Program-made: the position numbers and the translations under genes | Notes under the pieces: generated by a model | The model's database searches: none | What the model saw: the letters and a program-made list of their open reading frames with translations, nothing else | What the model was told of the DNA's origin: nothing | From: Candidatus Limnocylindrales bacterium | Lineage (GTDB): Bacteria > Moduliflexota > Moduliflexia > Moduliflexales > JAUQPW01 | Length of the DNA stretch: 64,000 nucleotides | Direction: 5' to 3' | Assembly: GCA_035559535.1 (NCBI GenBank) | Contig: DATMBG010000037.1 | Coordinates: forward strand, 62,001-126,000 | In this document: piece after piece, positions 34,511 through 43,683 of the stretch | Layout: every line of letters begins with the position of its first letter | Position numbering within the stretch: position 1 is the stretch's first letter

Positions 34511-36099
34511 GTGTAAAAGAAATCAAGCTACCCTATAGGCCCATTACCCTGATTATTCTGGATGGATGGGGAATTAATCCGAGGACAGAGGGAAATGCCA
34601 TTGCCCAGGCTCGAAAACCTAACTGGGATGAATTAACAGCCCGCTATCCTCATACTTCTTTATGTGCTTCCGGGGAGTGCGTGGGGTTACCTTCAGGCCA
34701 GATGGGTAATTCAGAGGTTGGGCATACCAACATAGGGGCCGGTCGGATCGTGGATCAGGATTTGGTTCGAATCAGTAAGGCTATTAAAAGCGGTGAATTC
34801 TTTCAAAATCCGGTTTTACTTCAAGCCATGTCTAAAGCGAAGTTGGCTCAGCTTCACCTGATGGGATTAGTTTCCGATGGTGGAGTTCACAGTTCCATCG
34901 AGCACCTGTTTGCCTTACTTGAGTTAGCCAGGAGAGAAAAAGTCGAGCAGGTTTATATCCATGCTTTTTTAGACGGTCGGGATACTCCCCCAACGAGTGG
35001 ATTGGGATATATTCAGCAGTTGGAGGATTTTATAACACGACTGGGGACAGGTCGGATAGCAACGGTCATGGGACGTTACTATGCCATGGATCGGGACAAG
35101 CGGTGGGATCGAACTCAAAAAGCATATCTGGCCATGGTTACCGGTGAAGCAGGAACTCCCGATGTTCCACGTTACTTTGCTACAGCTTCAGAAGCTGTAG
35201 AGTATGGCTACAAGCATGGTGAGACCGATGAGTTTCTCATTCCTTCTGTTATCGGCTCCATGGGGAAGGGGGGTAAACCGGTTGCTCCGATGACTCTGAT
35301 TCGAGACCGGGACGTAATTGTTTTCTTCAACTTCCGTGCAGACCGTGCCCGTCAGCTCACCCGTGCATTTATTCAAAAGGACTTTTCAGAATTTGAACGT
35401 AAAGTCCATCCCGAGTTGGGTATGTTTGTTTCGATGACCCTGTATGATGAGACCTTTGATATTCCCGTAGCTTTCAAGCCGGTTGAACTGCACAAAATTA
35501 TGGGAGAGCTGGTAAGTCAGGCTGGTCTTGTCCAACTCCGCATTGCAGAGACCGAGAAATACGCCCATGTCACCTATTTTTTTAACGGAGGAGAAGAAAA
35601 ACTTTTTCCCAACGAAGATCGATGCTTGATCCCTTCTCAAAAGGTGGCTACCTATGACTTAAAACCGGAGATGAGTGCCTATGAAATAACCCAGGAGGTT
35701 GTCCGGAGAATTAACTCCGGTCGTTACGACTTTATTGTACTCAACTATGCGAATCCGGATATGGTAGGGCATACGGGAATTATGGAAGCTGCCGTTCGAG
35801 CCATTGAAGTGACCGATGATTGTATCGGAAGAACGACCCGGGCCACCCTTCAACAGGGGGGAATTACCTTAATTACCGCCGATCATGGTAATGCCGAACA
35901 GATGCTGGATTATGAAACCGGCCAGCCGCATACAGCCCATACCACCAATCCGGTTCCGTTCATTTTAGTTGGGGAGAAATATCGAGGGGTTTCTCTGGCA
36001 GAAGAAGGAATCCTGGCAGATGTAGCCCCCACCCTGTTAGAGATCATGAATTTCCCTCAACCACCGGAGATGACGGGGAAATCATTGATCAGAAGATAA
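34507..36099 (+). CDS. gpmI: 2,3-bisphosphoglycerate-independent phosphoglycerate mutase
   Basis: A 530-residue, two-domain, Mn-dependent mutase that interconverts 3- and 2-phosphoglycerate in glycolysis. Motifs: LIILDGWGIN, MGNSEVGHTNIG (phosphoserine region), HAFLDGRDTPP, GRYYAMDRDKRWDR, NYANPDMVGHTG and ADHGNAEQM. The start is GTG, overlapping the upstream small gene. Length is normal. Confidence 0.95.
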   Translation: MSVKEIKLPYRPITLIILDGWGINPRTEGNAIAQARKPNWDELTARYPHTSLCASGECVGLPSGQMGNSEVGHTNIGAGRIVDQDLVRISKAIKSGEFFQNPVLLQAMSKAKLAQLHLMGLVSDGGVHSSIEHLFALLELARREKVEQVYIHAFLDGRDTPPTSGLGYIQQLEDFITRLGTGRIATVMGRYYAMDRDKRWDRTQKAYLAMVTGEAGTPDVPRYFATASEAVEYGYKHGETDEFLIPSVIGSMGKGGKPVAPMTLIRDRDVIVFFNFRADRARQLTRAFIQKDFSEFERKVHPELGMFVSMTLYDETFDIPVAFKPVELHKIMGELVSQAGLVQLRIAETEKYAHVTYFFNGGEEKLFPNEDRCLIPSQKVATYDLKPEMSAYEITQEVVRRINSGRYDFIVLNYANPDMVGHTGIMEAAVRAIEVTDDCIGRTTRATLQQGGITLITADHGNAEQMLDYETGQPHTAHTTNPVPFILVGEKYRGVSLAEEGILADVAPTLLEIMNFPQPPEMTGKSLIRR

Positions 36100-36358
36100 T
36101 CGTTAGAACAAGGATCTTGCCATGATCTGGAAGGTGTTGAGGGTTACCAGCAGTGGCATTAAGTTAAGGCCCTCCTTCCTGCCCCTCCCCTTCCCCCCGT
36201 CCACGGGGGGGGAAGGAACGCCGCGGTCAAAGTTCCCTCTCCTGCGAAGCGGGGAAGGATTAGGGTAGGGGTGTCTTTCGTAGGGGCTTCCATCCTTAAC
36301 TTAATGCCATTAAGGATTACCAGGGGCCTGTAGCCACGTGCCCCGGGTTAAGTAAAGT
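36100..36358. other. GC-rich hairpins after gpmI
   Basis: CCTTCCCCCCGT-CC-ACGGGGGGGGAAGG (36189-36216) is a strong hairpin that could end gpmI transcription. Near 36325 GGGGCCTGTAGCCACGTGCCCC is a second inverted repeat. No coding signal. Confidence 0.5.
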
Positions 36359-37216
36359 TTATCCCTTAGGTACCAGGGCCAGAACCCTTACCGGACTTCC
36401 CGATCCCCCTTCCAGTTTCATAGGCATGGCGATGAGCAGGGCTCCCTTAGCGGGTAGCTTGTCTACATTGGCCAGGCTTGTTAACATATACTTCCCGGCT
36501 CCCAGCATCACATAGTGGGCCGGAAAAGGTGGATTAAAAGAAGCGGCATTACCTGCATCCAGTCCCACGGCCTCCGTTCCAATCCCGTTTACATTCCGTT
36601 CTTTTACGAGGAATTCAGATACTTCCATGGAGAACCCGGGCCATTTAGGTTTTCCGTCGGGATCTAAACCCAGAAATTTTTTAGCATCAGATTGCAGATC
36701 TCCCCAGCCTGTTTTCATGATAACCACAGCGTTTTCCGGAACTTTACCGTTTTTCTTCTCCCAGTCCAGAACATCCTGCTTCGTTAAAAGATAATTCGGA
36801 TTTGCTTTGGCTTTTTCGACCACGTCGATAACAACCGCTTGAGAAATCAACTGATCTACCGGAACTTTATCTACGCAGGCTTTGTCTTTGCCTGTGATCC
36901 AGTGGCAGGGCGCATCGAAATGGGTTCCGGTATGTTCTCCCACTTCAATCCAGTTCCAATACCAGGCAGGACCCTTCTCGTCATACTTGGAAATCAAATG
37001 GCTTGTGTAGCCGGGACTATTGGCCAGGGGAGGTGGAAGTTGAATAACCGGTATCTTTTCATTGAGAGCATGGGACATATCCAGAACCAGGATATCTTTC
37101 TTGACAATGGCCTGGGCAAGCTGATTAAGGTCTACTCCCGGGTTGGAACCGGCCCAGGTGGCCAGGGCTAAAATTAAGGTAACGGCAGAAATAATATAAG
37201 GTAGTTTGTTAGTCAT
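36359..37216 (-). CDS. Exported cyclase-family (kynurenine-formamidase-like) metallohydrolase
   Basis: A 285-residue protein with a signal peptide (about 1-22). The PF04199-type motif HTGTHFDAPCHW (H-x-G-T-H-x-D-x-P-x-H) gives the metal site. Relatives hydrolyse N-formylkynurenine, isatin or cyclic amides. It follows an SBP-ATPase-permease-permease set on the same strand, so it may prepare the compound that this transporter imports. A large inverted repeat lies just upstream (37234-37370). Confidence 0.82.
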   Translation of the reverse strand: MTNKLPYIISAVTLILALATWAGSNPGVDLNQLAQAIVKKDILVLDMSHALNEKIPVIQLPPPLANSPGYTSHLISKYDEKGPAWYWNWIEVGEHTGTHFDAPCHWITGKDKACVDKVPVDQLISQAVVIDVVEKAKANPNYLLTKQDVLDWEKKNGKVPENAVVIMKTGWGDLQSDAKKFLGLDPDGKPKWPGFSMEVSEFLVKERNVNGIGTEAVGLDAGNAASFNPPFPAHYVMLGAGKYMLTSLANVDKLPAKGALLIAMPMKLEGGSGSPVRVLALVPKG

Positions 37217-37233
37217 CCTCTCAACCCTCCTGC

Positions 37234-37370
37234 AGGGGAGTGTGGGGTATGGAGGTATGAAGGTATGGAGGTACGGGAGTGTGGAAGTATCGGTATGTCA
37301 ATGTATACTCTCATACTTCCACATCCCCATACCCTCCTGCTCCCATACCCCCATACTCCCACACTCTTTA
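37234..37370. repeat. Inverted octamer-repeat hairpin, GTATGGAG family, copy 2
   Basis: Units such as GTATGGAG, GTATGAAG, GTATGGAG and GTACGGGA on the left face CATACTTC, CCCATACC and CCATACTC on the right. It is the same family as 2697-2832 and 58790-58892. It separates the cyclase gene from the permease gene of the same strand. Confidence 0.8.
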
Positions 37371-37382
37371 GTAGTAACGCCC

Positions 37383-38150
37383 TCACACAGCGACCTTCTC
37401 AGGTCGCCACCGACCCAGACGTTTTTCTAACATCCGGAGACTTTCGTTTATTACAATGGCCAATACACAGATAAGACCTACCAGGCTATACAAACTTGCC
37501 GTTTCAAAACTGCTGGTAAGAACAATGATTAAAGTCCCGAGACCTTTTTGAGAAACTACCAGTTCTGCCAGGAATACCCCTAGAAGGGTAAAGTTCATCC
37601 CCAATCGGAGCCCGGTGATCAGGGTTGGGAGCATCCATGGAACTATCACTTTACTGAAAAGTTGAAGCCGACTGGCACCCATGGATCGACTGGCCAGGAG
37701 AAGCGATGGATCAACCCCTCGAACACCGGCCATGGTATTCAGTATAATGGGAAAAAATCCATGGGTAAATCCAAACGCAATTTTAGAGGCTGCTCCAATA
37801 CCAAACCAGAGGACAAAGAGATAGTAAATAGTTACCTGGGGAATGGCGAAAAGGATCAGAATAATCGGACTAAAAAACTGGTAAATTTTATTTTTAAGTC
37901 CGATCAGAAGGCCCATAGGTATGGCTATGCCGGCTGCCAATGCAAAAGCCACCACAATTTCATAAGCCGTGATGGCAAAGGCTGCATGAATATCTGATCT
38001 CGCGAGCAGAACCCAGGTCTTCTGCAAAATCTCACTGGGGGGTACCAGAAATAATCGATCGATATACCCTGCTCTGCAGGTCAGTTCCCAGGCCAGTAAA
38101 CCGGTGCCTATTACCAGCATTCGCAGGGTAAAAATCCATTTTTTCGGCAA
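37383..38150 (-). CDS. ABC transporter permease (SsuC/TauC type)
   Basis: A 255-residue inner-membrane protein with about six membrane segments and the binding-protein-dependent EAA-type loop (SRSMGASRLQLFSKVIVPWMLPTL, near residue 165; only part quoted by key residues). Family members import nitrate, sulfonates, taurine or other small organics. It lies behind a second, different permease, so the pore is probably a heterodimer. A substrate cannot be assigned. Confidence 0.88.
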   Translation of the reverse strand: MPKKWIFTLRMLVIGTGLLAWELTCRAGYIDRLFLVPPSEILQKTWVLLARSDIHAAFAITAYEIVVAFALAAGIAIPMGLLIGLKNKIYQFFSPIILILFAIPQVTIYYLFVLWFGIGAASKIAFGFTHGFFPIILNTMAGVRGVDPSLLLASRSMGASRLQLFSKVIVPWMLPTLITGLRLGMNFTLLGVFLAELVVSQKGLGTLIIVLTSSFETASLYSLVGLICVLAIVINESLRMLEKRLGRWRPEKVAV

Positions 38151-38290
38151 GGGTCATTCAAACCACGAAGGAGCCGAAGAACGGGTCGCGTATAAGAATG
38201 GAAGCGATAGGGCGATACGTTTCATGTTCCTCGGGCTCTTCGGGGAGGGAACATTGTTTTTCCAAATTCTAATACCGGGTCTTTGCCCTC

Positions 38291-38989
38291 CTAAGGGATA
38301 TTGAATTTTCGCTCCATCAGGGATAATAGCATATTAATACCTGCAGCCAGGATCAAAACCACCCAGATATAACTGAACAATAGAGGGGTATCCAGCATGT
38401 CCGAGGCCTGGGCAATTTTGTAACCGATCCCGGCTTTGGCACTGATAAATTCTCCGCCTATGACTGCCAGCAAGACAAAAACCATTCCGATCCGAAATCC
38501 TGAGATCATGGTCGGAAGAGCGGCAGGAAAGATAACTTTAAAAAAGAGCTGGTGAGGTCCGGCCCCCATAGATTTAGCAGCCTTGATAAACTCCGGGTTA
38601 ACCGTACGAACCCCCCAGGTTGTGTTGATCACCACAGGGAAAAAACCGGATAAGGCTGCAAAGGCGATTTTAGAGGCAGAGCCGATTCCAAAAAATAGAA
38701 CACTAAAGGGATATAGAATTACAATGGGAACCGTCGAGATGGCTACCAAAAGGGGTTCAAAGATCTCACCCAAATAGGGGATTCCGCCTAACAGGAACCC
38801 CAGGAAAGTTCCTATCAGAACGGCAATTAAGTAAGCCAGGAGGATCTCTCGCAAGGTAACGGCCAGGTGGATATAAATATCTCCCTCCCTGAACAGTCCC
38901 ACAAAGGTTTTCAAAACCTCGACAGGTGGAGGAAGCAGGGCCGGTAGAACCCATTCATAGGCCGTGGCTATTCCCCAAAAAGCCAGCAA
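38291..38989 (-). CDS. ABC transporter permease (SsuC/TauC type), unusual start
   Basis: A 232-residue permease with the same fold and EAA loop (SMGAGPHQLFFKVIFPAAL) as its neighbour at 37383. The best start codon is TTG at 38989, inside the first hydrophobic segment. The frame stays open upstream to about 39046 and encodes KVKIILVSLWGLLLAFWG, which looks like the true N-terminus, but it contains no ATG or GTG. A rare start (ATT), or a lost start codon, is possible. Its partner ATPase is encoded upstream. Confidence 0.82.
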   Translation of the reverse strand: MLAFWGIATAYEWVLPALLPPPVEVLKTFVGLFREGDIYIHLAVTLREILLAYLIAVLIGTFLGFLLGGIPYLGEIFEPLLVAISTVPIVILYPFSVLFFGIGSASKIAFAALSGFFPVVINTTWGVRTVNPEFIKAAKSMGAGPHQLFFKVIFPAALPTMISGFRIGMVFVLLAVIGGEFISAKAGIGYKIAQASDMLDTPLLFSYIWVVLILAAGINMLLSLMERKFNIP

Positions 38990-39048
38990 AAGTCCCCATA
39001 AACTGACAAGTATAATCTTTACTTTCTGACCGGAAATAGCACCGGGTC

Positions 39049-39140
39049 ACTGTCATTGCGAGTCAGAAAGAGGCCGAAATAACCTGCCAGAGTTAACCCT
39101 GAGCTTTACCCAAGGGTTCTCGCAAGGACAGCTTGCATGA
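39049..39140. repeat. Degraded GTCATTGCGAG-type inverted repeat
   Basis: CTGTCATTGCGAGTC and a later TTCTCGCAAGGACAG are partial reverse complements. The motif resembles the dispersed GTCATTGCGAG repeat seen in several bacterial genomes. It lies between the ATPase gene and the first permease gene. Confidence 0.4.
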
Positions 39141-39208
39141 GGCTTTGTTCTCGTGTTTCAAGGGTTCATAGAGAAGTTCGTAACCTGCAGCTCAAAAGAA
39201 TCGCTGAA

Positions 39209-40012
39209 TCAGGCCTTATTTTCCTGGAGTACTGCCTTCTTGGATTCTTCATAGAGATTTTTTAACAATTGAATCCGAAGATCTTCAAAGGCATCGGTGG
39301 TCATAATCTCCGGACGTCTTGGATGTGGGAAATCGACCTTTAAAACCTCTTTGATCCGCCCCGGACGGGCCGTCATCACCACAATTCGATCGGAAAGATA
39401 CACGGCTTCTGAAAGACTATGGGTAACAAAGATAATGGTCTTTCGGGTTTCTTCCCAGATTCTCATGAGTTCCTCTCCCAAAACCAGGCGGGTCTGTTCG
39501 TCCAGAGCTCCAAAGGGTTCATCCATCAAAAGTATCTCAGGATCGATGGTTAAGGCGCGGGCGATGGCAACCCTTTGTTTCATTCCTCCGGATAGCTCAT
39601 GGGGATATCGGGTTTCAAATCCCTGGAGCCCAACCAGTTTAATTTTCTCCAAGGCCTTTTCTCGCCGTTCCTGCTTAGAAATCCCTTTAAATTCAAGTCC
39701 AACTTCTACATTCTCTAACACGGTTCGCCAGGGAAAGAGGGTATATTCTTGAAAAACCATGGCGACTTTGTCCGGCCGGGGAGTTTCGATCCTTTCCCCC
39801 TCGATAAGAACTTCTCCCTGGGTAGGTCTCTGGAGTCCAGCCAAAATATGGAGGAGGGTGGACTTTCCACAACCACTGGGTCCTATGATGGTCAAAAATT
39901 CTCCTTCCTTGACCGTCAAATTAAAATTTTCTAACGCAGAAACCGGAGCCAGGGTACGTGAGAGATAGGTTACTGAAATGTTTTGTAAATCGATGAAAGC
40001 CTCCTGACTCAT
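39209..40012 (-). CDS. ABC transporter ATP-binding protein (SsuB/TauB type)
   Basis: A 267-residue ATPase with Walker A GPSGCGKST (about 42-50), Q loop VFQEYTLFPW, signature LSGGMKQRVAIARAL, Walker B LLMDEPFGALD and the switch His in FVTHSL. It powers the two permeases encoded downstream with the binding protein encoded four bases upstream. Confidence 0.93.
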   Translation of the reverse strand: MSQEAFIDLQNISVTYLSRTLAPVSALENFNLTVKEGEFLTIIGPSGCGKSTLLHILAGLQRPTQGEVLIEGERIETPRPDKVAMVFQEYTLFPWRTVLENVEVGLEFKGISKQERREKALEKIKLVGLQGFETRYPHELSGGMKQRVAIARALTIDPEILLMDEPFGALDEQTRLVLGEELMRIWEETRKTIIFVTHSLSEAVYLSDRIVVMTARPGRIKEVLKVDFPHPRRPEIMTTDAFEDLRIQLLKNLYEESKKAVLQENKA

Positions 40013-40016
40013 GTTC

Positions 40017-41018
40017 TTAATCTATTTTTACCGGTATAAACTGGCTTGAATAAAGTGTGTGAGGTTCTGGAACCGTTTTGGAAAAGCCCAGATCTGGAAG
40101 AGAGACTGCTACAGCTTCCCAGCCTTTCAGATTCCAGGTTCCGTCGGGAGAGAGTAAAGGTGCTTGAAGTTCATAGGATCTGACCGCTACGGTCTCCGGA
40201 AGTTCTAGTTTTTGCATCATCATTTTTATAGTGTAGTCTTTATTTTCTTTGATGTACCGAACGGCCCGGTACCACCCTCTCAGAAAACGCTGAACCAGTT
40301 GGGGATCGTTCTGAATCGTCTCGTTTTGAGCAAAGAGCACTTCGAAATTGAAATCGGGAATGACCGTATCAAAGGTAAGTAAGATTTTGGCCTTTCCTTC
40401 TTCTACCAATTGAAAACCCCCATCGGCACTCCATACAAAACCCTGGCTTTGACCGGTAGTAAGGGCTGCTACCTGTTCTTTAAATCCGCCCAGCGCCAGG
40501 ATGTTTATTCCCGTTTTAGGATCCCAACCCTGTTGCCTGGCTAATGTTCTGACTAAGTAATCCGTTAAGGCTCCATGGCGGGTTACTCCAATAGATTTTC
40601 CCAGCAAATCCTGAACAGATTGAATACCGGATTGAGGAGCCACCAGTACCATCATGGTTGTTAAGGGGGATATAATGGAAGATACTGCCGTAATGGGGAT
40701 TTTCTTGGAGATGGCATTACCGGCGTCGACTCCGGTTATGGCTCCAAAATCGACGCTCTTAGAGGCCATAGCCACGACAACTTCGCTTCCCCCACGAAAC
40801 GATACCACTTCTACGTCTAAGCCTTCCCTCTTCCAGAAGCCTTGATCCAAAGCAACTTCGGCAGGAATGCGAAAACCAAAATCTTTAGCTACTCCAAGTC
40901 CTAACGTGATCTTTTTGAGTTCCTGAGCAAAAAGATTTGAAGGGATAATAGATCCCAAAATCCAAGCGGAAATAGCCACTCTCCAGCAAAATTCAAAGAG
41001 TTTTTGAGCCACTTTCAT
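40017..41018 (-). CDS. ABC transporter substrate-binding protein (NMT1/SsuA-like)
   Basis: A 333-residue periplasmic binding protein with a signal peptide (about 1-30, cleavage after a Gln-less small-residue stretch is not certain). The type II periplasmic fold is suggested by the VVVAMASKSVDFGAITG and IQSVQDLLGKSIGVTRHG segments, typical of NMT1/SsuA/TauA proteins. It is the first gene of the transporter unit. The ligand could be a sulfonate, a pyrimidine precursor or an aromatic compound; the exported cyclase downstream hints at an amide or formyl compound. Confidence 0.88.
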   Translation of the reverse strand: MKVAQKLFEFCWRVAISAWILGSIIPSNLFAQELKKITLGLGVAKDFGFRIPAEVALDQGFWKREGLDVEVVSFRGGSEVVVAMASKSVDFGAITGVDAGNAISKKIPITAVSSIISPLTTMMVLVAPQSGIQSVQDLLGKSIGVTRHGALTDYLVRTLARQQGWDPKTGINILALGGFKEQVAALTTGQSQGFVWSADGGFQLVEEGKAKILLTFDTVIPDFNFEVLFAQNETIQNDPQLVQRFLRGWYRAVRYIKENKDYTIKMMMQKLELPETVAVRSYELQAPLLSPDGTWNLKGWEAVAVSLPDLGFSKTVPEPHTLYSSQFIPVKID

Positions 41019-41077
41019 GTTTTCAAAGGCCTCCGGAAAAGCGCGTAGATTTTACCCTTGACCCTACAACTACCTCA

Positions 41078-41422
41078 CTATAAGTAGGTTCCCTGATCTA
41101 AATTCGTAATTCCATCTTCTTCAAGATTAAATCCTTTTCGATAGGGGAAGTAAACAATGGATTTGACATTTCCCCATGGAATTAAAACTTCCGCAATATG
41201 AGTTTCTTTCTGACGTTCCGAGACGGGAATGAGAGATCCGTCTTCCCTCCGCACGTTTATCACCTCAAACTTGGGATTCTCAATCCATAAGCCAATTTGG
41301 TCATAGCCGACTAATTTGGCGTAGAAATTCCGATCTGTAATTCCAGCTTTTTCTAACCCTTCATGGGAAAATAAAACAATGAGCACCTTTCTGTTAATAA
41401 CCTTTTCGATGTCCATTCTCAT
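41078..41422 (-). CDS. Hypothetical protein
   Basis: A 114-residue protein with no membrane segment, Cys motif or recognised domain. The central part alternates hydrophobic and charged residues (KLVGYDQIGLWIENPKFEVI) as in a small beta-barrel. It lies 60 bases ahead of the transporter genes on the same strand. An ATG at 41416 is also possible. Confidence 0.5.
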   Translation of the reverse strand: MRMDIEKVINRKVLIVLFSHEGLEKAGITDRNFYAKLVGYDQIGLWIENPKFEVINVRREDGSLIPVSERQKETHIAEVLIPWGNVKSIVYFPYRKGFNLEEDGITNLDQGTYL

Positions 41423-41830
41423 TCTCGATTCTAATAGCTTCTTTCTTCTTCCTATGAATTATTAGGAATCGATTTATCGAACATAACCCAATGGGTTTTA
41501 TTCTGTCAATACAAAAACTGAAAATTAACATGCAAATTGACTTTTCTAAATGATAGAATAGGTTAACCTTTTAGGATTTGACAACAAATTATTACCAGGA
41601 ATCTTTTGTAGGAGGAAATACTTTTTTGCCTCGCGGACGACCCGGCCTGACATTCTGGTCTATAACCTGTTTTCCCACTGGAAAGGTTAAAATTTTAAGA
41701 TTTTTTAAAGCAACTATACCAATTTAGTAGGTGTCACTTTTTCTGTCTGAACACCTCCCCTCCCCCCTGGAGGGGGGAGTGTTTTTTTTAACCTACTAAA
41801 TGGATACGGATACTTTTTTAAATAAGGGTA
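41423..41830. other. AT-rich stretch with a GC hairpin
   Basis: No gene is seen. It contains an AT-rich run, the hairpin at 41744-41791, and upstream context of the cold-shock promoter. On the minus side it would hold the promoter of the 41422 gene, but no clear pair was found. Confidence 0.4.
41744..41791 (+). terminator. GC hairpin with T-run
   Basis: ACACCTCCCCTCCCCCCT pairs with GGAGGGGGGAGTGTT, followed by eight T on the plus strand. No plus-strand gene precedes it closely, so it may end an unseen transcript or insulate the cold-shock gene. Confidence 0.55.
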
Positions 41831-41858
41831 TTGACAAAAATCCTTTTAAGCGTATTAT
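41831..41858 (+). promoter_or_regulatory. Promoter of the cold-shock gene
   Basis: TTGACA (41831-41836) and TATTAT (41853-41858) with a 16-base spacer. It gives a leader of about 140 bases before the TTG start, as usual for cold-shock mRNAs that fold in a temperature-dependent way. Confidence 0.6.
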
Positions 41859-42003
41859 ATTACTGTTTGTTTATCTTAAGAGTAAGTTGTTAGTTTGTGA
41901 TGGTAAGTTTTTATTTTTAGAAAAAGAAGCGAGACCAGTTTTTTATTCCTAAAGATGAAGGCTGCTATGAAAGCAAACTAACTGAAAAAGGAGGATAGAT
42001 TCT

Positions 42004-42207
42004 TTGAGGCAAACGGGTAAAGTTAAATGGTTCAATGAAAAGAAAGGTTTTGGGTTCATTGAACAGGAGAATGGGCAAGATGTATTTGTTCATTTTTCGG
42101 CTATCCTGGGTGATGGATTCAGGACTTTAGCTGAAGGGCAGAAAGTTGAATTTGAACTTCAGAATGGTCCGAAAGGGATCCAAGCAGCCAAGGTTGTAAA
42201 GCTATAA
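42004..42207 (+). CDS. csp: Cold-shock domain protein
   Basis: A 67-residue single cold-shock domain: [15 protein letters not shown] holds RNP1 (KGFGFI) and DVFVHFSAI holds RNP2 (VFVHF). It binds single-stranded RNA or DNA and melts RNA structure. The start is TTG, nine bases after AAAGGAGG. It has its own promoter (41831) and a perfect terminator (42228). A fused cold-shock domain also occurs in the HPF protein at 62531. Confidence 0.95.
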   Translation: MRQTGKVKWFNEKKGFGFIEQENGQDVFVHFSAILGDGFRTLAEGQKVEFELQNGPKGIQAAKVVKL

Positions 42208-42227
42208 TAGATCTATTATAGGACAGT

Positions 42228-42262
42228 GAAAAACCCCTTGGGTAATACCCAAGGGGTTTTTT
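42228..42262 (+). terminator. Rho-independent terminator of the cold-shock gene
   Basis: ACCCCTTGGGT-AAT-ACCCAAGGGGT followed by TTTTTATTT. It is a perfect hairpin with T-run, 21 bases after the stop codon. Confidence 0.9.
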
Positions 42263-42379
42263 ATTTATGTTGATTCAGGATCCGGGTTGTGGGGCCGACT
42301 CATGGGAGCCTGTCCGGAGTTCATCCAGGATTCAGCCTGAAGGGGGTTTTGAGTCCTTAGGGCCTTTCGATCTAAAGTA

Positions 42380-43435
42380 TCAGGTTTGAAAGGGAACGGG
42401 TACCTGAAGCTCTCGGGCGATAGTTAAAATTTGATTCCAGGTCTCTTCTTCCACAAAAATCCCTTCTTTTTGTCGGCGTTGGGTCTCCTTGAGCTCCGGT
42501 TCACCGGGGACCAGTACTTCTTCAAACCCCGGCATCGGAGGACAGGTTTTTATATATCGAATCAAATCGGCCACCTGATCTTTAAAAATGGAGATGGGGA
42601 CAAAGTTTTCGACATCAATTACAATAAGAAAAGTCCCATTACCCAGACGACGGGCATCCTCTCGAGAATATCCGGCTGTAGTCAGGATTCCCGAGAAGAT
42701 TTCAATCATAAAAGCCAGACCAAACCCTTTGTAACCGACGGAACCTCCCAGGGGAAGCAGAGCTCCGGGAGGCGTTTTATATAAAACCTCCGGGTCCGTC
42801 GAAGGATTCCCTTCAGGGTCGATCAACCATCCTTGCGGAACCGGCTCTTTCCGATTCACCTTAACCCGGATTTTTCCTTGAGAGACGGTACTGGTAGCAA
42901 TGTCCAGGACAAGGGGAATTTCTCCTTTAGAAGGAACTGCAATGGCTATGGGATTCGTGGCCAATCGCGGGGCCCGCCCTCCGAAAGGGGCTACATTTTG
43001 AGCCTTACCGCAGGCATTAACCATACAAATACCTATCAGGTCTTGTTGAGCAGCCATGAGACAGTAATCCCCTAAGCGTCCCACATGGTTAGAGTTAAAA
43101 ACCCCTACGGCACTGATTTTATGAGTCCTGGCTTTTTCAATAGCCAGCTCCATTGCCTTTCGCGCAATCACCATACCAAATCCCCAATTACCATTTACCA
43201 GGGCTGTAGAAGGCGTCTCCCGGACTACCTCAAATTTGGCTCCTGGAATCAACTGTCCCTTCCGAATAGCCTGAACGTATTGGCTGATCCGAATAACCCC
43301 ATGGGAATCATGACCCGCCAGGTTAGCGGAAACAAGTGCCTCCATAACAAGGGTGGCTTCTTCCTCTGAAGCTCCACTGGCTTTAAAAATATCCCTTCCA
43401 AGTTGCTTGAGCTGTTCTGCAGTAAATCTAGGCAT
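42380..43435 (-). CDS. Malate/L-lactate dehydrogenase family (Ldh2/YlbC/AllD) oxidoreductase
   Basis: A 351-residue NAD(P)-dependent 2-hydroxyacid dehydrogenase of the second (non-Rossmann) family. AGHDSHGVIRISQYV (about 35-50) carries the catalytic His, and GVFNSNHVGRLGDYC and LVLDIATSTVSQGK are family marks. Members oxidise malate, sulfolactate, ureidoglycolate or 2,3-diketogulonate. No neighbour gives the substrate. Length is normal. Confidence 0.88.
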   Translation of the reverse strand: MPRFTAEQLKQLGRDIFKASGASEEEATLVMEALVSANLAGHDSHGVIRISQYVQAIRKGQLIPGAKFEVVRETPSTALVNGNWGFGMVIARKAMELAIEKARTHKISAVGVFNSNHVGRLGDYCLMAAQQDLIGICMVNACGKAQNVAPFGGRAPRLATNPIAIAVPSKGEIPLVLDIATSTVSQGKIRVKVNRKEPVPQGWLIDPEGNPSTDPEVLYKTPPGALLPLGGSVGYKGFGLAFMIEIFSGILTTAGYSREDARRLGNGTFLIVIDVENFVPISIFKDQVADLIRYIKTCPPMPGFEEVLVPGEPELKETQRRQKEGIFVEEETWNQILTIARELQVPVPFQT

Positions 43436-43683
43436 GGCTTAACAGGGCATAGTGGGTGGTGGACAGTCAGCCTGTGAGAGGGGTCGATGACCGGAACGTT
43501 AACCTGAGGTTGCAGAACGGAATGACATTTTCGACCCGAAGAATCGTGGATTCGTCTTACCGGTCGTATCAACTACCGATTCACGAACATGAAGGGTTAA
43601 GTCGGCAGCCTTGAGGTTCAACCAGGGAAGAAAAGATTCCTCTTCCGTGAGGGACCGGTCTCCTACTACTCACTGCCCATCGC
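43436..43683. other. Gap with tandem-repeat text
   Basis: CTACTACTCACTGCCCATCG and CCTACTGCCCAC (43665-43697) are degenerate units of the same kind as in the sugar ABC gap at 57565-57669 (GGGCAGTGGA). The left part (43445-43470) has the reverse complement in rough form (GGGCATAGTGGGTGGTGGAC), so the gap is a loose inverted pair. Confidence 0.4.
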
